In this document: positions 35,394-43,514 of the stretch, one piece after another
How the letters are laid out: every line of letters begins with the position of its first letter
How positions within the stretch are numbered: the stretch's first letter is position 1
Source: an uncultured Prevotella sp.
Lineage (GTDB): Bacteria > Bacteroidota > Bacteroidia > Bacteroidales > Bacteroidaceae
NCBI GenBank assembly: GCA_934254985.1
Contig: CAKQMS010000001.1
Location: forward strand, 62,001-126,000
DNA: 64,000 bases
Direction: 5' to 3'
Notes under the pieces: generated by a model
Database searches by the model: none
What the model was told of the DNA's origin: nothing
What the model saw: the letters and a program-made list of their open reading frames with translations, nothing else
Position numbers and translations under genes: made by a program

Positions 35394-35427
35394 CAAAAGT
35401 AAGGAAATTATATTAGAAAACCACAAA
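35394..35427 (-). promoter_or_regulatory. promoter of the amidase-MCE unit
   Basis: TTTG (35427-35424), 22-nt spacer, TACTTTTG (35401-35394) on the minus strand, 17 nt before the amidase ATG. It starts just after the folB stop. Confidence 0.5.
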
Positions 35428-35433
35428 GGATGG

Positions 35434-35811
35434 TTAAGTTTTATCATTTATTAAGTGAAGTTCCACACCTGCTCCATTACAATCAGCACCAAAAGGAGGG
35501 TTTAGTTTGGTTAGCTTTATATTGATAGAGGTTATGGAAGTAAACTTGCGCGACAGTCTGTCGCCAATACGATATGCGACTCTTTCGAGCAACTGGCTTG
35601 GCACACCCATCTCTTGGTCTACTATCTTATAGACCTCAGCATAGTTGAGGGTATCGTCAACATTATCAGACACCATAGCCAACGACACATCATAACCTAT
35701 TTTTATATCTATGGTATAGTCGTTGCCAGTTAAACGCTCCTGCGGCATCACGCCATGGAAGGCATGAAACCGCAGGTCGTCAAGATATATATAGCTTTCG
35801 TTCAAAATCAT
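35434..35811 (-). CDS. folB: dihydroneopterin aldolase
   Basis: 125 residues. Folate pathway enzyme converting dihydroneopterin to 6-hydroxymethyl-dihydropterin. FolB features: YIYLDDLRFHAFHGVMPQER at the start with the conserved HGV, LNYAEVYKIVDQEM with the substrate-binding Glu/Tyr region, and a C-terminal KLTKLNPPFGADCNGAGVEL. It lies 14 nt downstream of nrdJ and is probably cotranscribed. Confidence 0.95.
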   Translation of the reverse strand: MILNESYIYLDDLRFHAFHGVMPQERLTGNDYTIDIKIGYDVSLAMVSDNVDDTLNYAEVYKIVDQEMGVPSQLLERVAYRIGDRLSRKFTSITSINIKLTKLNPPFGADCNGAGVELHLINDKT

Positions 35812-35825
35812 TATTTAGAAATTAA

Positions 35826-38399
35826 TTATCCACATCTACTTGCGCCACAATTCTTACATATCAGGCATCCCTCTTGGTAAACGAGAGTCTCTTGTCCGCA
35901 TTGTGGGCATTTCATGCCTTTTGCCTCTGTGCCATCAACGACATACTTCTTCAAGGCACGCTCCACACCATTCTTCCATGTGTTGATGCTCTCGCTCTGT
36001 AGCTGCAACGAGCCAACGAGCTTTATGACATGGTCGATAGGCATACGATAGCGCAATACTCCAGAGATGAGCTTAGCATAGTTCCAATATTCAGGATTAA
36101 ACTTGCCACTCAAGCCTTCAACGGTAGTCTTGTAGCCACGCTTGTTTTGGAATTGGAAATCGTAGCGACGAGTGCCATCTTCGTTAATGGTCTTGATAAT
36201 CTTACCCTTGGTAACACTCTTTGGAAGCATGATGCCTTCTTCGTCGTCTTGCAAACCTGTGAATATCTCGTAAGGATAACCATCGAGCAAACCTACGAAT
36301 GCCACCCACTTCTCCTTATTATTCTGGAAACGAACCACGTCGCACTCCAACTCCTTAGGGCGAACCTCTGTTACCTCAGGATGCTTGCAAAGATGTGGGG
36401 TTTCTTCCGCAGTAGCTTCATCAGCTTTCTGTTCTTTCTTATCTTTCTTAGATACAGAAATCATCACACCCGAACGGCTGCCATCGCGATATATAGTACA
36501 TCCCTTGCAGCCTGAGCGCCAAGCCTCAACATAGAGTTTGTTTACCAATTCCTCGTCTACCTCGTTAGGCAAGTTGACAGTTACGCTTATCGAATGGTCT
36601 ACCCATTTCTGAATAGCTCCCTGCATGCGCACCTTCATCAGCCAGTCTACATCGTTGGCTGTAGCTTTATAATAAGGTGACTTCTCCACCAGCTGATCTA
36701 TCTCCTCCTTGGTGTATCTCTTTTCGGTATCAATACCGTTCACCTTCATCCACTCCTGGAACTTCTTATGATAAACGATATATTCCTCAAACGAGTCGCC
36801 TACCTCATCAACAAAGTCTACATGCACATTAGTATCATTAGGGTTTACCTTTCTTCTGCGCAAGTATACAGGCATGAATACTGGCTCTATACCACTTGTG
36901 GTCTGAGTCATAAGGCTCGTTGTGCCTGTTGGGGCAATAGTCAGACAAGCAATATTTCGGCGACCATACTTCACCATGTCGGCATACAACTCAGCATCTG
37001 CATCCTTCAAGCGGTTGATGAAAGGATTGTTAGCCTCGCGGCTGGCATCGTAAATCTCGAAAGCGCCACGCTCTTGAGCCATAGTAACCGAAGAACGATA
37101 AGCATTCAATGCCAATGTCTTGTGTACAGAAACCGAAAAGTCGGTAGCCTGCTGTGTGCCATATCTCAGTCCGAGGGCTGCCAGCATATCACCTTCGGCA
37201 GTAATACCAACGCCAGTACGACGTCCCATACTGCTCTTCTTCTTTATCTTCTCCCAAAGATGATATTCAGCACCCTTAACCTCATCAGATTGTGGATCTT
37301 GCTTTATCTTCTCCAATATTAGGTCTATCTTCTCCATCTCAAGGTCCACGATATCGTCCATCAGTCGCTGCGCAAGCTGCACATGCTTAGCAAACTTATC
37401 GAAATCGAAAGATGCCTCTGGAGTAAATGGATTGTTTACATAGCTATAGAGATTGACGCTGAGCAAACGACAAGAGTCGTAAGGGCACAATGGAATCTCG
37501 CCACATGGATTTGTGCTCACGGTACGGAAGCCAAGGTCGGCATAGCAGTCTGGTATGCTCTCTCTGATGATGGTATCCCAGAACAACACTCCTGGTTCTG
37601 CACTCTTCCATGCGTTGTGCACTATCTTTTGCCAAAGGTCGTGGGCAGAAATCTCCTTCTTTACCTTTGGATTATCAGAATCTATAGGAAACTGCTGCAC
37701 ATAAGGCTTGTTGTCGACAGCTGCCTGCATAAAGGCATCGTCAATCTTCACCGAAACGTTGGCACCCGTCACCTTACCTTCAGTCATCTTTGCATCTATG
37801 AAAGCCTCGCTATCTGGATGCTTAATGCTCACGCTGAGCATCAACGCGCCACGACGACCATCCTGTGCAACCTCACGTGTGGAATTGCTATAGCGCTCCA
37901 TGAATGGAACCAAACCTGTAGAAGTCAACGCAGAATTGTTCACAGGCGAACCTTTCGGACGTATGTGGCTAAGGTCATGACCTACTCCACCACGACGCTT
38001 CATCAGCTGCACCTGCTCTTCGTCAATACGCATGATAGCGCCATAAGAGTCGGCATCGCCATCAAGACCAATAACGAAACAGTTGCTAAGGCTTGCCACC
38101 TGATGATGGTTGCCAATACCAGTCATAGGGCTACCAGCAGGAATAATATATCGGAAATGATCGAGCAATTCGAATATCTGCTCCTTAGAAAGAGGGTTAG
38201 GATATTTCTGCTCAATGCGGGCTATCTCATTAGCAATACGCCAATGCATATCCTTAGGCGAGCATTCAAAGATTGTTCCAAAACTATCTTTCATGGCATA
38301 CTTGTTGACCCATACTCGGGCAGCAAGTTCATCGCCATCAAAGTATTGCAAAGAAGCTTGATAAGCTTCCTCATAGGTAAAAGTTTGTTTTGATTCCAT
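35826..38399 (-). CDS. nrdJ: adenosylcobalamin-dependent (class II) ribonucleotide reductase
   Basis: 857 residues. Reduces ribonucleotides using B12, independent of oxygen. Blocks seen: SNCFVIG with a redox cysteine, RRGGVGHDLSHIRPKGSPVNN, the active-site STNPCGEIPLCPYDSC (N-x-C-x-E radical-transfer site), and APTGTTSLMTQTTSGIEPVF. The C-terminus ends in a zinc-ribbon-like CPQCG...CKNCGASRCG whose cysteines probably shuttle electrons. Its -7 box lies just upstream; no NrdR box or cobalamin riboswitch is visible. Followed by folB. Confidence 0.95.
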   Translation of the reverse strand: MESKQTFTYEEAYQASLQYFDGDELAARVWVNKYAMKDSFGTIFECSPKDMHWRIANEIARIEQKYPNPLSKEQIFELLDHFRYIIPAGSPMTGIGNHHQVASLSNCFVIGLDGDADSYGAIMRIDEEQVQLMKRRGGVGHDLSHIRPKGSPVNNSALTSTGLVPFMERYSNSTREVAQDGRRGALMLSVSIKHPDSEAFIDAKMTEGKVTGANVSVKIDDAFMQAAVDNKPYVQQFPIDSDNPKVKKEISAHDLWQKIVHNAWKSAEPGVLFWDTIIRESIPDCYADLGFRTVSTNPCGEIPLCPYDSCRLLSVNLYSYVNNPFTPEASFDFDKFAKHVQLAQRLMDDIVDLEMEKIDLILEKIKQDPQSDEVKGAEYHLWEKIKKKSSMGRRTGVGITAEGDMLAALGLRYGTQQATDFSVSVHKTLALNAYRSSVTMAQERGAFEIYDASREANNPFINRLKDADAELYADMVKYGRRNIACLTIAPTGTTSLMTQTTSGIEPVFMPVYLRRRKVNPNDTNVHVDFVDEVGDSFEEYIVYHKKFQEWMKVNGIDTEKRYTKEEIDQLVEKSPYYKATANDVDWLMKVRMQGAIQKWVDHSISVTVNLPNEVDEELVNKLYVEAWRSGCKGCTIYRDGSRSGVMISVSKKDKKEQKADEATAEETPHLCKHPEVTEVRPKELECDVVRFQNNKEKWVAFVGLLDGYPYEIFTGLQDDEEGIMLPKSVTKGKIIKTINEDGTRRYDFQFQNKRGYKTTVEGLSGKFNPEYWNYAKLISGVLRYRMPIDHVIKLVGSLQLQSESINTWKNGVERALKKYVVDGTEAKGMKCPQCGQETLVYQEGCLICKNCGASRCG

Positions 38400-38420
38400 T
38401 GTTCAGTATTATAACGATGG

Positions 38421-38428
38421 CAAAGTTA
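38421..38428 (-). promoter_or_regulatory. -7 box of the nrdJ promoter
   Basis: TAACTTTG on the minus strand, 22 nt before the nrdJ ATG. No clear TTTG at -33. Confidence 0.45.
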
Positions 38429-38457
38429 TACATAATTTCTTTAATAGAGAAATAATA

Positions 38458-38513
38458 AAACGGAAAACTTTCCTCTCCGTTTTTGAAATAAAGTTATCCA
38501 AAACGGATAACTT
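38458..38513. repeat. two adjacent small hairpins upstream of nrdJ
   Basis: The first hairpin has AAAACGGA/TCCGTTTT arms (38458-38484). The second is AAGTTATCC, a 5-nt loop, GGATAACTT (38491-38499 with 38505-38513). Both lie in the gap between divergent nrdJ and the nitroreductase gene. Confidence 0.6.
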
Positions 38514-38638
38514 TCGCAAGTTCAGAAGTTATAGAATAATCAGAAGTTAAAAAAGTAAATACGTTAAATAAGTTTCTGCTCCAGATGATTGATAGAAGTT
38601 AAAGCCATATACTTAACAGTAAAAAGCCTTGGTATTAC

Positions 38639-38725
38639 AGCCAAATCGACTTCTTTTTATTCGATTTGGCTATTGTATAAGCTATATCATAGCCAAATCG
38701 TGTTAATTTTCATCGATTTGGCTAT
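38639..38725. repeat. duplicated hairpin with AGCCAAATCG stem
   Basis: Arms AGCCAAATCGA/TCGATTTGGCT (38639-38649, 38661-38671) and ATAGCCAAATCG/CGATTTGGCTAT (38689-38700, 38714-38725) form two hairpins with the same stem but different loops, centres 52 bp apart. No ORF. A TATCTTTG box follows at 38756-38763, ahead of the nitroreductase gene. An 18-nt direct repeat (ACACCTTATTATATATAT) lies at about 38820 and 38849. Confidence 0.75.
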
Positions 38726-38870
38726 CAAATAAGATTATACATCGAAAAAAAGACTTATCTTTGTGAAATTAAGTATTCACAAATGCCTTACAGTATTACA
38801 AAAGAGGAAAGATAGATTTTACACCTTATTATATATATAGACATAAATACACCTTATTATATATATCATT

Positions 38871-39623
38871 ATGAAGAATATCAATACACGCAGAAGTATA
38901 CGCAAATATTCCGATAAGGAAGTGAGCGAAAAACTATTAAATCGTCTGTTTGCCGAGGCTTCTCGCACACAGACCATGGGCAACATGCAGCTATATAGCG
39001 CTGTTGTCACTCGCTCTGAAGAGGTTAAGGAACAGTTGTCGCCAGCTCACTTCAATCAGCCTATGGTGAAGCAAGCACCAGTAGTCATCACTATCTGTGC
39101 CGACTTCCGTCGCTCCACCGACTGGTGTTTGCAGCGTAATGCCGACCCTGGCTACGACAACTTCCTGTCGTTTATGAATGCTGCTACCGACGCCCTACTC
39201 TTCACTCAGACATTCTGCAATCTTGCAGAAGAAGAGGGATTAGGATTATGTTTCCTCGGCACCACAGTTTACATGCCACAGATGATTATCGACACTCTGC
39301 ATCTGCCTAAACTCGTGATGCCTGTAGCCACACTTACCGTTGGTTGGCCTGCCGAAGAACCAGCACTTACCGACCGCTTGTCTACAGCAGCCTTCGTGCA
39401 CCAAGAGACCTACCACGAATATACTCCAGAGGCTATCGACGAATATTATGCAGAGAAAGAGGCGCTGCCTGAAAACCAAGAGTTCGTAAAGATAAACCAC
39501 AAGCAGACTCTCGCACAGATATTCACCGACATCCGCTATACTCGCAAAGACAACGAAGCTATGTCTGCCGGCTTCATCGAAGCCCTAAAGCATCAAGGCT
39601 TCTTGCCTACTAATGACGAATAA
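38871..39623 (+). CDS. nitroreductase family flavoprotein
   Basis: 250 residues. NAD(P)H:FMN oxidoreductase of the NfsA/FRP-like nitroreductase fold: RRSIRKYSDKEVSEKLLNRLFAEASRTQTMGNMQLYSAVV carries the FMN-phosphate-binding arginines, and EEEGLGLCFLGTTVYMPQMI the second FMN site. A C-terminal extension (about 185-250) wraps the dimer in related proteins. The physiological substrate is not deducible. It stands alone, followed by about 1.1 kb of noncoding repeat DNA. Confidence 0.92.
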   Translation: MKNINTRRSIRKYSDKEVSEKLLNRLFAEASRTQTMGNMQLYSAVVTRSEEVKEQLSPAHFNQPMVKQAPVVITICADFRRSTDWCLQRNADPGYDNFLSFMNAATDALLFTQTFCNLAEEEGLGLCFLGTTVYMPQMIIDTLHLPKLVMPVATLTVGWPAEEPALTDRLSTAAFVHQETYHEYTPEAIDEYYAEKEALPENQEFVKINHKQTLAQIFTDIRYTRKDNEAMSAGFIEALKHQGFLPTNDE

Positions 39624-39687
39624 GAGAGAATCTTCCATTTCTCTATTATAGAGAACAATTATATTCCTCTATTCTATTCAACTTTTA

Positions 39688-39727
39688 TATTCAACTATCG
39701 CAAACACTTTTTTGCGATAGTTGAATA
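39688..39727 (+). terminator. hairpin after the nitroreductase gene
   Basis: 15-bp stem TATTCAACTATCGCA (39688-39702) with its complement at 39713-39727. The loop holds the T run, and no U tract follows, so it may be a weak terminator or an RNA 3' end stabiliser. Confidence 0.5.
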
Positions 39728-39787
39728 ATATACTTCCTAACCTCCTTCAAAACTACAGCAAAGAATTACGCAATATACTATCTCTTT

Positions 39788-40005
39788 CTACTAACAGCTG
39801 TTAGTAGGTCGGAGAAGTTAACTTACTTTGCCATTTATATTAATATACTTTACCTACTAACAGCTGTTAGTAGAACGCTGAAGTTATTTACCCTTGAATG
39901 ATATTATTAATCTCTCTTTCGACTAACCAAGGTTAGTCGGTTATAGAAGCTTAATTACTTTGCCATTTATATTAATATACTCGACCTACTAACCTTGGTT
40001 AGTCG
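39788..40005. repeat. four 20-bp palindromes at exact 66-bp spacing
   Basis: Palindromes start at 39788, 39854, 39920 and 39986. The first two are CTACTAACAGCTGTTAGTAG, the third CGACTAACCAAGGTTAGTCG, the fourth CTACTAACCTTGGTTAGTCG. Spacers are all 46 bp. Spacers 1 and 3 share CCATTTATATTAATATACT and are clearly related; spacer 2 differs. Both arms change together between copies, so symmetry is conserved while sequence is not. No ORF crosses the array. Function unknown. Confidence 0.9.
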
Positions 40006-40018
40006 AAAGAACAATATA

Positions 40019-40410
40019 AATAGTTGTTGATTAGCAACTATTATAAATAACAATAGCAACAGGCAATATAGAAGTTTCATGAGGATAAAGATTGCAAACA
40101 CTATATAATATTTGGATTGCGAGAACTTGCCTGGAAGGCAATACTCATCGGCTTGCCGATGTTGGTAACCGCGTACATACTCGGAACGATAGTGACGAGG
40201 ATGTGCGCGGTTTTGGTTGTAAGTAAGCAATAGCCTGGAAGGCTTTACCTTGGTCTTTCATTTTCAAGTAATTAAGTGCAATTTGCATTATCTGCAAGAG
40301 TTGAATGTCGAGGTAAAGCCTTCCAGGCTATTGTCTGCTTATTCTTACTTACCGAGGGCGTTGCCCCCGGTTACCTACATCGCAAGCGATGTGTACAGCC
40401 TTCCAGGCTG
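40019..40410. repeat. compound foldback element with CTGGAAGGC hairpins
   Basis: Several stems follow each other: AATAGTTG/CAACTATT (40019-40042), TTGCC/GGCAA (40127-40141), ATCGGC/GCCGAT (40147-40160), AACCGCGTACAT/ATGTGCGCGGTT (40167-40178 with 40201-40212), a perfect 23-bp inverted repeat (40228-40250 with 40311-40333), ACATCGC/GCGATGT (40377-40392) and AGCCT/AGGCT (40397-40409). CCTGGAAGG or its complement occurs four times. Open frames crossing it have no protein-like pattern. Looks like a REP/MITE-type remnant. Confidence 0.7.
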
Positions 40411-40609
40411 GTTGTTGCGAAGTTGTACAGAGTGGTATCGTGAACTGGATTTCACATTGCGGTACATATTATTCTTCGCTTCCAGCATCGCTATCGCCAC
40501 CTTCTTCTGTGCCTTCATCGCCACCTTCGGTTTGCTGCTCCTTATAGAAGCAGCAGAGAGATAAAGTGTTGAAGCACCAGCAGAGCAAGGTGCAGGACCT
40601 TAAAAGATA

Positions 40610-40649
40610 ATCCCCGTCATAGGCATAATGCTTATGGCGGGGATTTTTC
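40610..40649 (+). terminator. orphan plus-strand terminator
   Basis: ATCCCCGTCATA (40610-40621) pairs with TATGGCGGGGAT (40633-40644, one G-U), followed by a T run. It points along the plus strand, yet no convincing plus-strand gene ends within the preceding 900 nt. Confidence 0.75.
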
Positions 40650-40666
40650 ACATTGGTATACAGAAA

Positions 40667-40699
40667 AAGGGTCATTAGCAATATCTACTAATGACCCTT
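40667..40699 (-). terminator. terminator of the etf-acyl-CoA dehydrogenase operon
   Basis: 12-bp stem AAGGGTCATTAG/CTAATGACCCTT (40667-40678 with 40688-40699) followed by TTTTCTG on the minus strand. Confidence 0.85.
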
Positions 40700-40726
40700 C
40701 ATATTTAAGATAGTTATAGCTTCTGT

Positions 40727-42454
40727 TTACTCTGCAGCTTCAGCTTCTACAGCACGGAAATTAACGAGGTCTTCGGCTGTGAAGTTCTTGATATAAGAAT
40801 GGTGAGCTGCACACTCAGCCTCAGCATGGCGGAGATATACATTGATACTCTTCTTGAAGAGCTCTGGAGCATGTGTTGCATCATCGAGCAAGAGCAAAGA
40901 CATGATGATGTCGCCTGTCATCTCATAGAGACGGCGAGCGAGGAAGTCTTGTACTTCCTGGTTGTTCTGCTCCTTAACATAGTTGAGCGCATCCTCGTAA
41001 AGGTCGATGAGCTTACCTATACGCTCGCGCATATGAGTAGCGCAATCGCAGATAGGACGCTCCATCATCTCCTTCATGATAGAGAGGTAGGTACCGTTGG
41101 TGATGTAGCGGATAGCTGCAACAACCTGAAGCTGTGTAGTTCCCTCGTAGATAGAGAAGATACGAGCATCACGATACAAACGCTGACACTTATACTCCAT
41201 GATGAAACCAGAACCACCATGAATCTGGATGGCATCATAAGCATTCTGGTTAGCATACTCAGAGTTCATACCCTTAGCCAATGGAGTGAACGCATCAGCA
41301 AGACGAGTATACTTCTTCTGCTCTGCACGCTCCTCTGGAGTAAGCTTGCGCTCACGAGCAATATCATCAAGAGCCTTGTAGATGTCAACATAGCGAGCTG
41401 TCTGATAAAGGATGCTACGACCAGCGTCGAGCTTAGCCTTCATACGAGAAAGCATGTCGTAAACAGCAGGGAACTCAACGATAGCAGTATCAAACTGCTT
41501 ACGTTCCTTAGCGTATGCAAGACCTTCGTTGTAAGCAGCCTGGCTAACGCCTACTGACTGTGCTGCGATACCAAGACGTGCACCATTCATAAGAGCCATC
41601 ACATACTTGATAAGTCCCAAACGTGTGTTACCACAGAGTTCGCACTTTGCATTCTTGTAAACAAGCTCGCAAGTAGGTGAACCATGAATACCAAGCTTAT
41701 GCTCGATGTGGCGAACTGTTACGCCACCATCACGCTTATCGTAGATAAACATAGAGAGTCCACGACCATCGTGAGTGCCTTCCTCAGAACGAGCAAGTAC
41801 GAGGTGGATATCAGAATCGCCATTGGTGATAAAACGCTTAACACCATTCAAGCGCCAGCAGTTGTTCTCTTCGTCGAAGGTAGCCTTGAGCATAACACGC
41901 TGAAGGTCGGAACCTGCATCAGGCTCGGTAAGGTCCATAGACATAGTCTCACCAGCACAAACACGTGGAATGTACTTCTGGCGCTGCTCCTCTGAACCAA
42001 ACTCATAGAGAGTCTCGATACAATCCTGCAACGACCAGATGTTCTGGAAACCAGCATCAGCAGTTGAAACAATCTCAGAAGCCATTGAATATGGAGTGAT
42101 AGGCATATTCAAGCCACCATAACGGCGTGGCATAGAGATACCCCAAAGACCAGCCTTGCGAGTAGCGTCAAGGTTATCGAATGTCTTTGAAGCGTAGACC
42201 ATGCGTCCGTCTACGAGGTGTGGACCTTCGAGGTCTACATCTTCTGAATTAGGCTCAATGATATTAGCTGCTATATCGCCAGTAATATCGAGCACTCGCT
42301 TATAATTCTCTATTGCGTCATCAAAGTCAACAGGTGCATCCTCAAACTGATCTTTGTCAGCAAAGTTGCGCTCCTTAAGCTCTACGATGCGCTTCATCTC
42401 AGGATGATTCAAATAAAAATCAAACTCTGGATGATCTGAATAGTAATTTGCCAT
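40727..42454 (-). CDS. acyl-CoA dehydrogenase family protein
   Basis: 575 residues, longer than classic short-chain dehydrogenases (about 380) because of a helical C-terminal extension (about 455-575). FAD-dependent alpha,beta-dehydrogenation of an acyl-CoA. Seen: YTFEDLTEPDAGSD-type substrate loop (MSMDLTEPDAGSDLQRVML), RFITNGDSDIHLVLARSEEG, and FIMEYKCQRLYRDARIFSIYEGTTQLQ, where the Glu of YEGT is the catalytic base position. Third gene of an operon with etfB and etfA (28 nt from etfA), so electrons pass to the flavoprotein encoded next door. Confidence 0.93.
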   Translation of the reverse strand: MANYYSDHPEFDFYLNHPEMKRIVELKERNFADKDQFEDAPVDFDDAIENYKRVLDITGDIAANIIEPNSEDVDLEGPHLVDGRMVYASKTFDNLDATRKAGLWGISMPRRYGGLNMPITPYSMASEIVSTADAGFQNIWSLQDCIETLYEFGSEEQRQKYIPRVCAGETMSMDLTEPDAGSDLQRVMLKATFDEENNCWRLNGVKRFITNGDSDIHLVLARSEEGTHDGRGLSMFIYDKRDGGVTVRHIEHKLGIHGSPTCELVYKNAKCELCGNTRLGLIKYVMALMNGARLGIAAQSVGVSQAAYNEGLAYAKERKQFDTAIVEFPAVYDMLSRMKAKLDAGRSILYQTARYVDIYKALDDIARERKLTPEERAEQKKYTRLADAFTPLAKGMNSEYANQNAYDAIQIHGGSGFIMEYKCQRLYRDARIFSIYEGTTQLQVVAAIRYITNGTYLSIMKEMMERPICDCATHMRERIGKLIDLYEDALNYVKEQNNQEVQDFLARRLYEMTGDIIMSLLLLDDATHAPELFKKSINVYLRHAEAECAAHHSYIKNFTAEDLVNFRAVEAEAAE

Positions 42455-42482
42455 TGTTAAAAATATATAGCCGGGGTGAGGC

Positions 42483-43505
42483 TTACTTATTATTCTGTTT
42501 ATAATACTTTATCAGCTTAGGAACAACTTCCTCGACATTGCCAACGATTACATAGTCAGCAATCTTGTTGATAGGAGCCTCAGGGTCGTTGTTTACAGAG
42601 ATGATGATACCTGAATCCTGCATACCTGCGATATGCTGAATCTGACCGCTGATACCACAAGCAATATATACCTTTGGATGAACGGTGACACCTGTCTGAC
42701 CAATCTGACGATCGTGGTCGAGCCATCCTGCATCAACAGCAGCACGAGAACCACCAACCTCACCATGCAGAACCTTAGCCAACTGGAACAACTGGTCGAA
42801 GCCCTCCTTAGAACCTACACCATAGCCACCAGCTACAACGATAGGAGCACCCTTGAGGTTGTGCTTAGCAGCCTCAACATGGTGGTCGAGAACCTTTACT
42901 ACATAAGCCTCTGGAGAAACATACTTTGAAACCTCTGGATATACAGTCTCGTTCTTTGCGTTGCCTTCGTAGATAGCCTTCTGCATAACACCCGAACGAA
43001 CGGTTGCCATCTGTGGACGATGCTCAGGGTTAACGATAGTAGCAACGATGTTACCACCAAAAGCAGGACGAATCTGATACAAAAGGTTTTCGTAAGTCTT
43101 ACCGCTCTTCTTGTCTTCGTATGAGCCAATCTCAAGTTCTGTACAGTCGGCTGTCAAACCACTTGTAAGAGATGAAGAAACACGAGGACCAAGGTCGCGA
43201 CCGATAACAGTAGCACCCATAAGACAAATCTGTGGCTGTTCTTCCTTGAAGAGGTTTACCAAGATGTCGGTATGAGGAGCCGAGGTATAAGGGAACAAGC
43301 CCTCACCATCGAAAACGAAAAGTTTGTCTACACCATAAGGAAGAATCTGCTCTTCCACATTACCCTTGATGCCTGTACCTGCAACAATAGCGTGAAGCTC
43401 TACACCAAGTTCATTGGCCAACTTGCGGCCCTTTGTCAAAAGTTCCTGAGAAACCTCCTGCACCTGAGTGCCCTCGATTTCGCAATAAACAAATACGTTA
43501 TTCAT
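42483..43505 (-). CDS. etfA: electron transfer flavoprotein alpha subunit
   Basis: 340 residues. FAD-binding subunit of EtfAB. N-terminal domain (VFVYCEIEGTQVQEVSQELLTKGRKLANELG) and the C-terminal FAD signature region (PIVVAGGYGVGSKEGFDQLFQLA, then GWLDHDRQIGQTGVTVHPKVYIACGISGQIQHIAGM). Nine nt after etfB and followed by an acyl-CoA dehydrogenase gene. Whether the pair bifurcates electrons cannot be decided from these motifs. Confidence 0.95.
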   Translation of the reverse strand: MNNVFVYCEIEGTQVQEVSQELLTKGRKLANELGVELHAIVAGTGIKGNVEEQILPYGVDKLFVFDGEGLFPYTSAPHTDILVNLFKEEQPQICLMGATVIGRDLGPRVSSSLTSGLTADCTELEIGSYEDKKSGKTYENLLYQIRPAFGGNIVATIVNPEHRPQMATVRSGVMQKAIYEGNAKNETVYPEVSKYVSPEAYVVKVLDHHVEAAKHNLKGAPIVVAGGYGVGSKEGFDQLFQLAKVLHGEVGGSRAAVDAGWLDHDRQIGQTGVTVHPKVYIACGISGQIQHIAGMQDSGIIISVNNDPEAPINKIADYVIVGNVEEVVPKLIKYYKQNNK

Positions 43506-43514
43506 AATCTAAGA

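Noticed and set aside
39788..40005. Possible CRISPR array
   Set aside because: Repeats are perfect dyads that differ between copies, only four exist, spacers 1 and 3 are related, and no cas gene is near.
39967..40230. Minus-strand ORF of 87 codons
   Set aside because: It is a chance translation of the compound foldback and part of the palindrome array.
40250..40564. Plus-strand ORF of 104 codons
   Set aside because: Most of it lies in a foldback repeat and shows no family pattern; only its last third is hydrophobic, which is noted separately.
40469..40681. Minus-strand ORF with an acidic C-terminus
   Set aside because: It spans a terminator hairpin and repeat DNA and has no recognisable domain or start signal.
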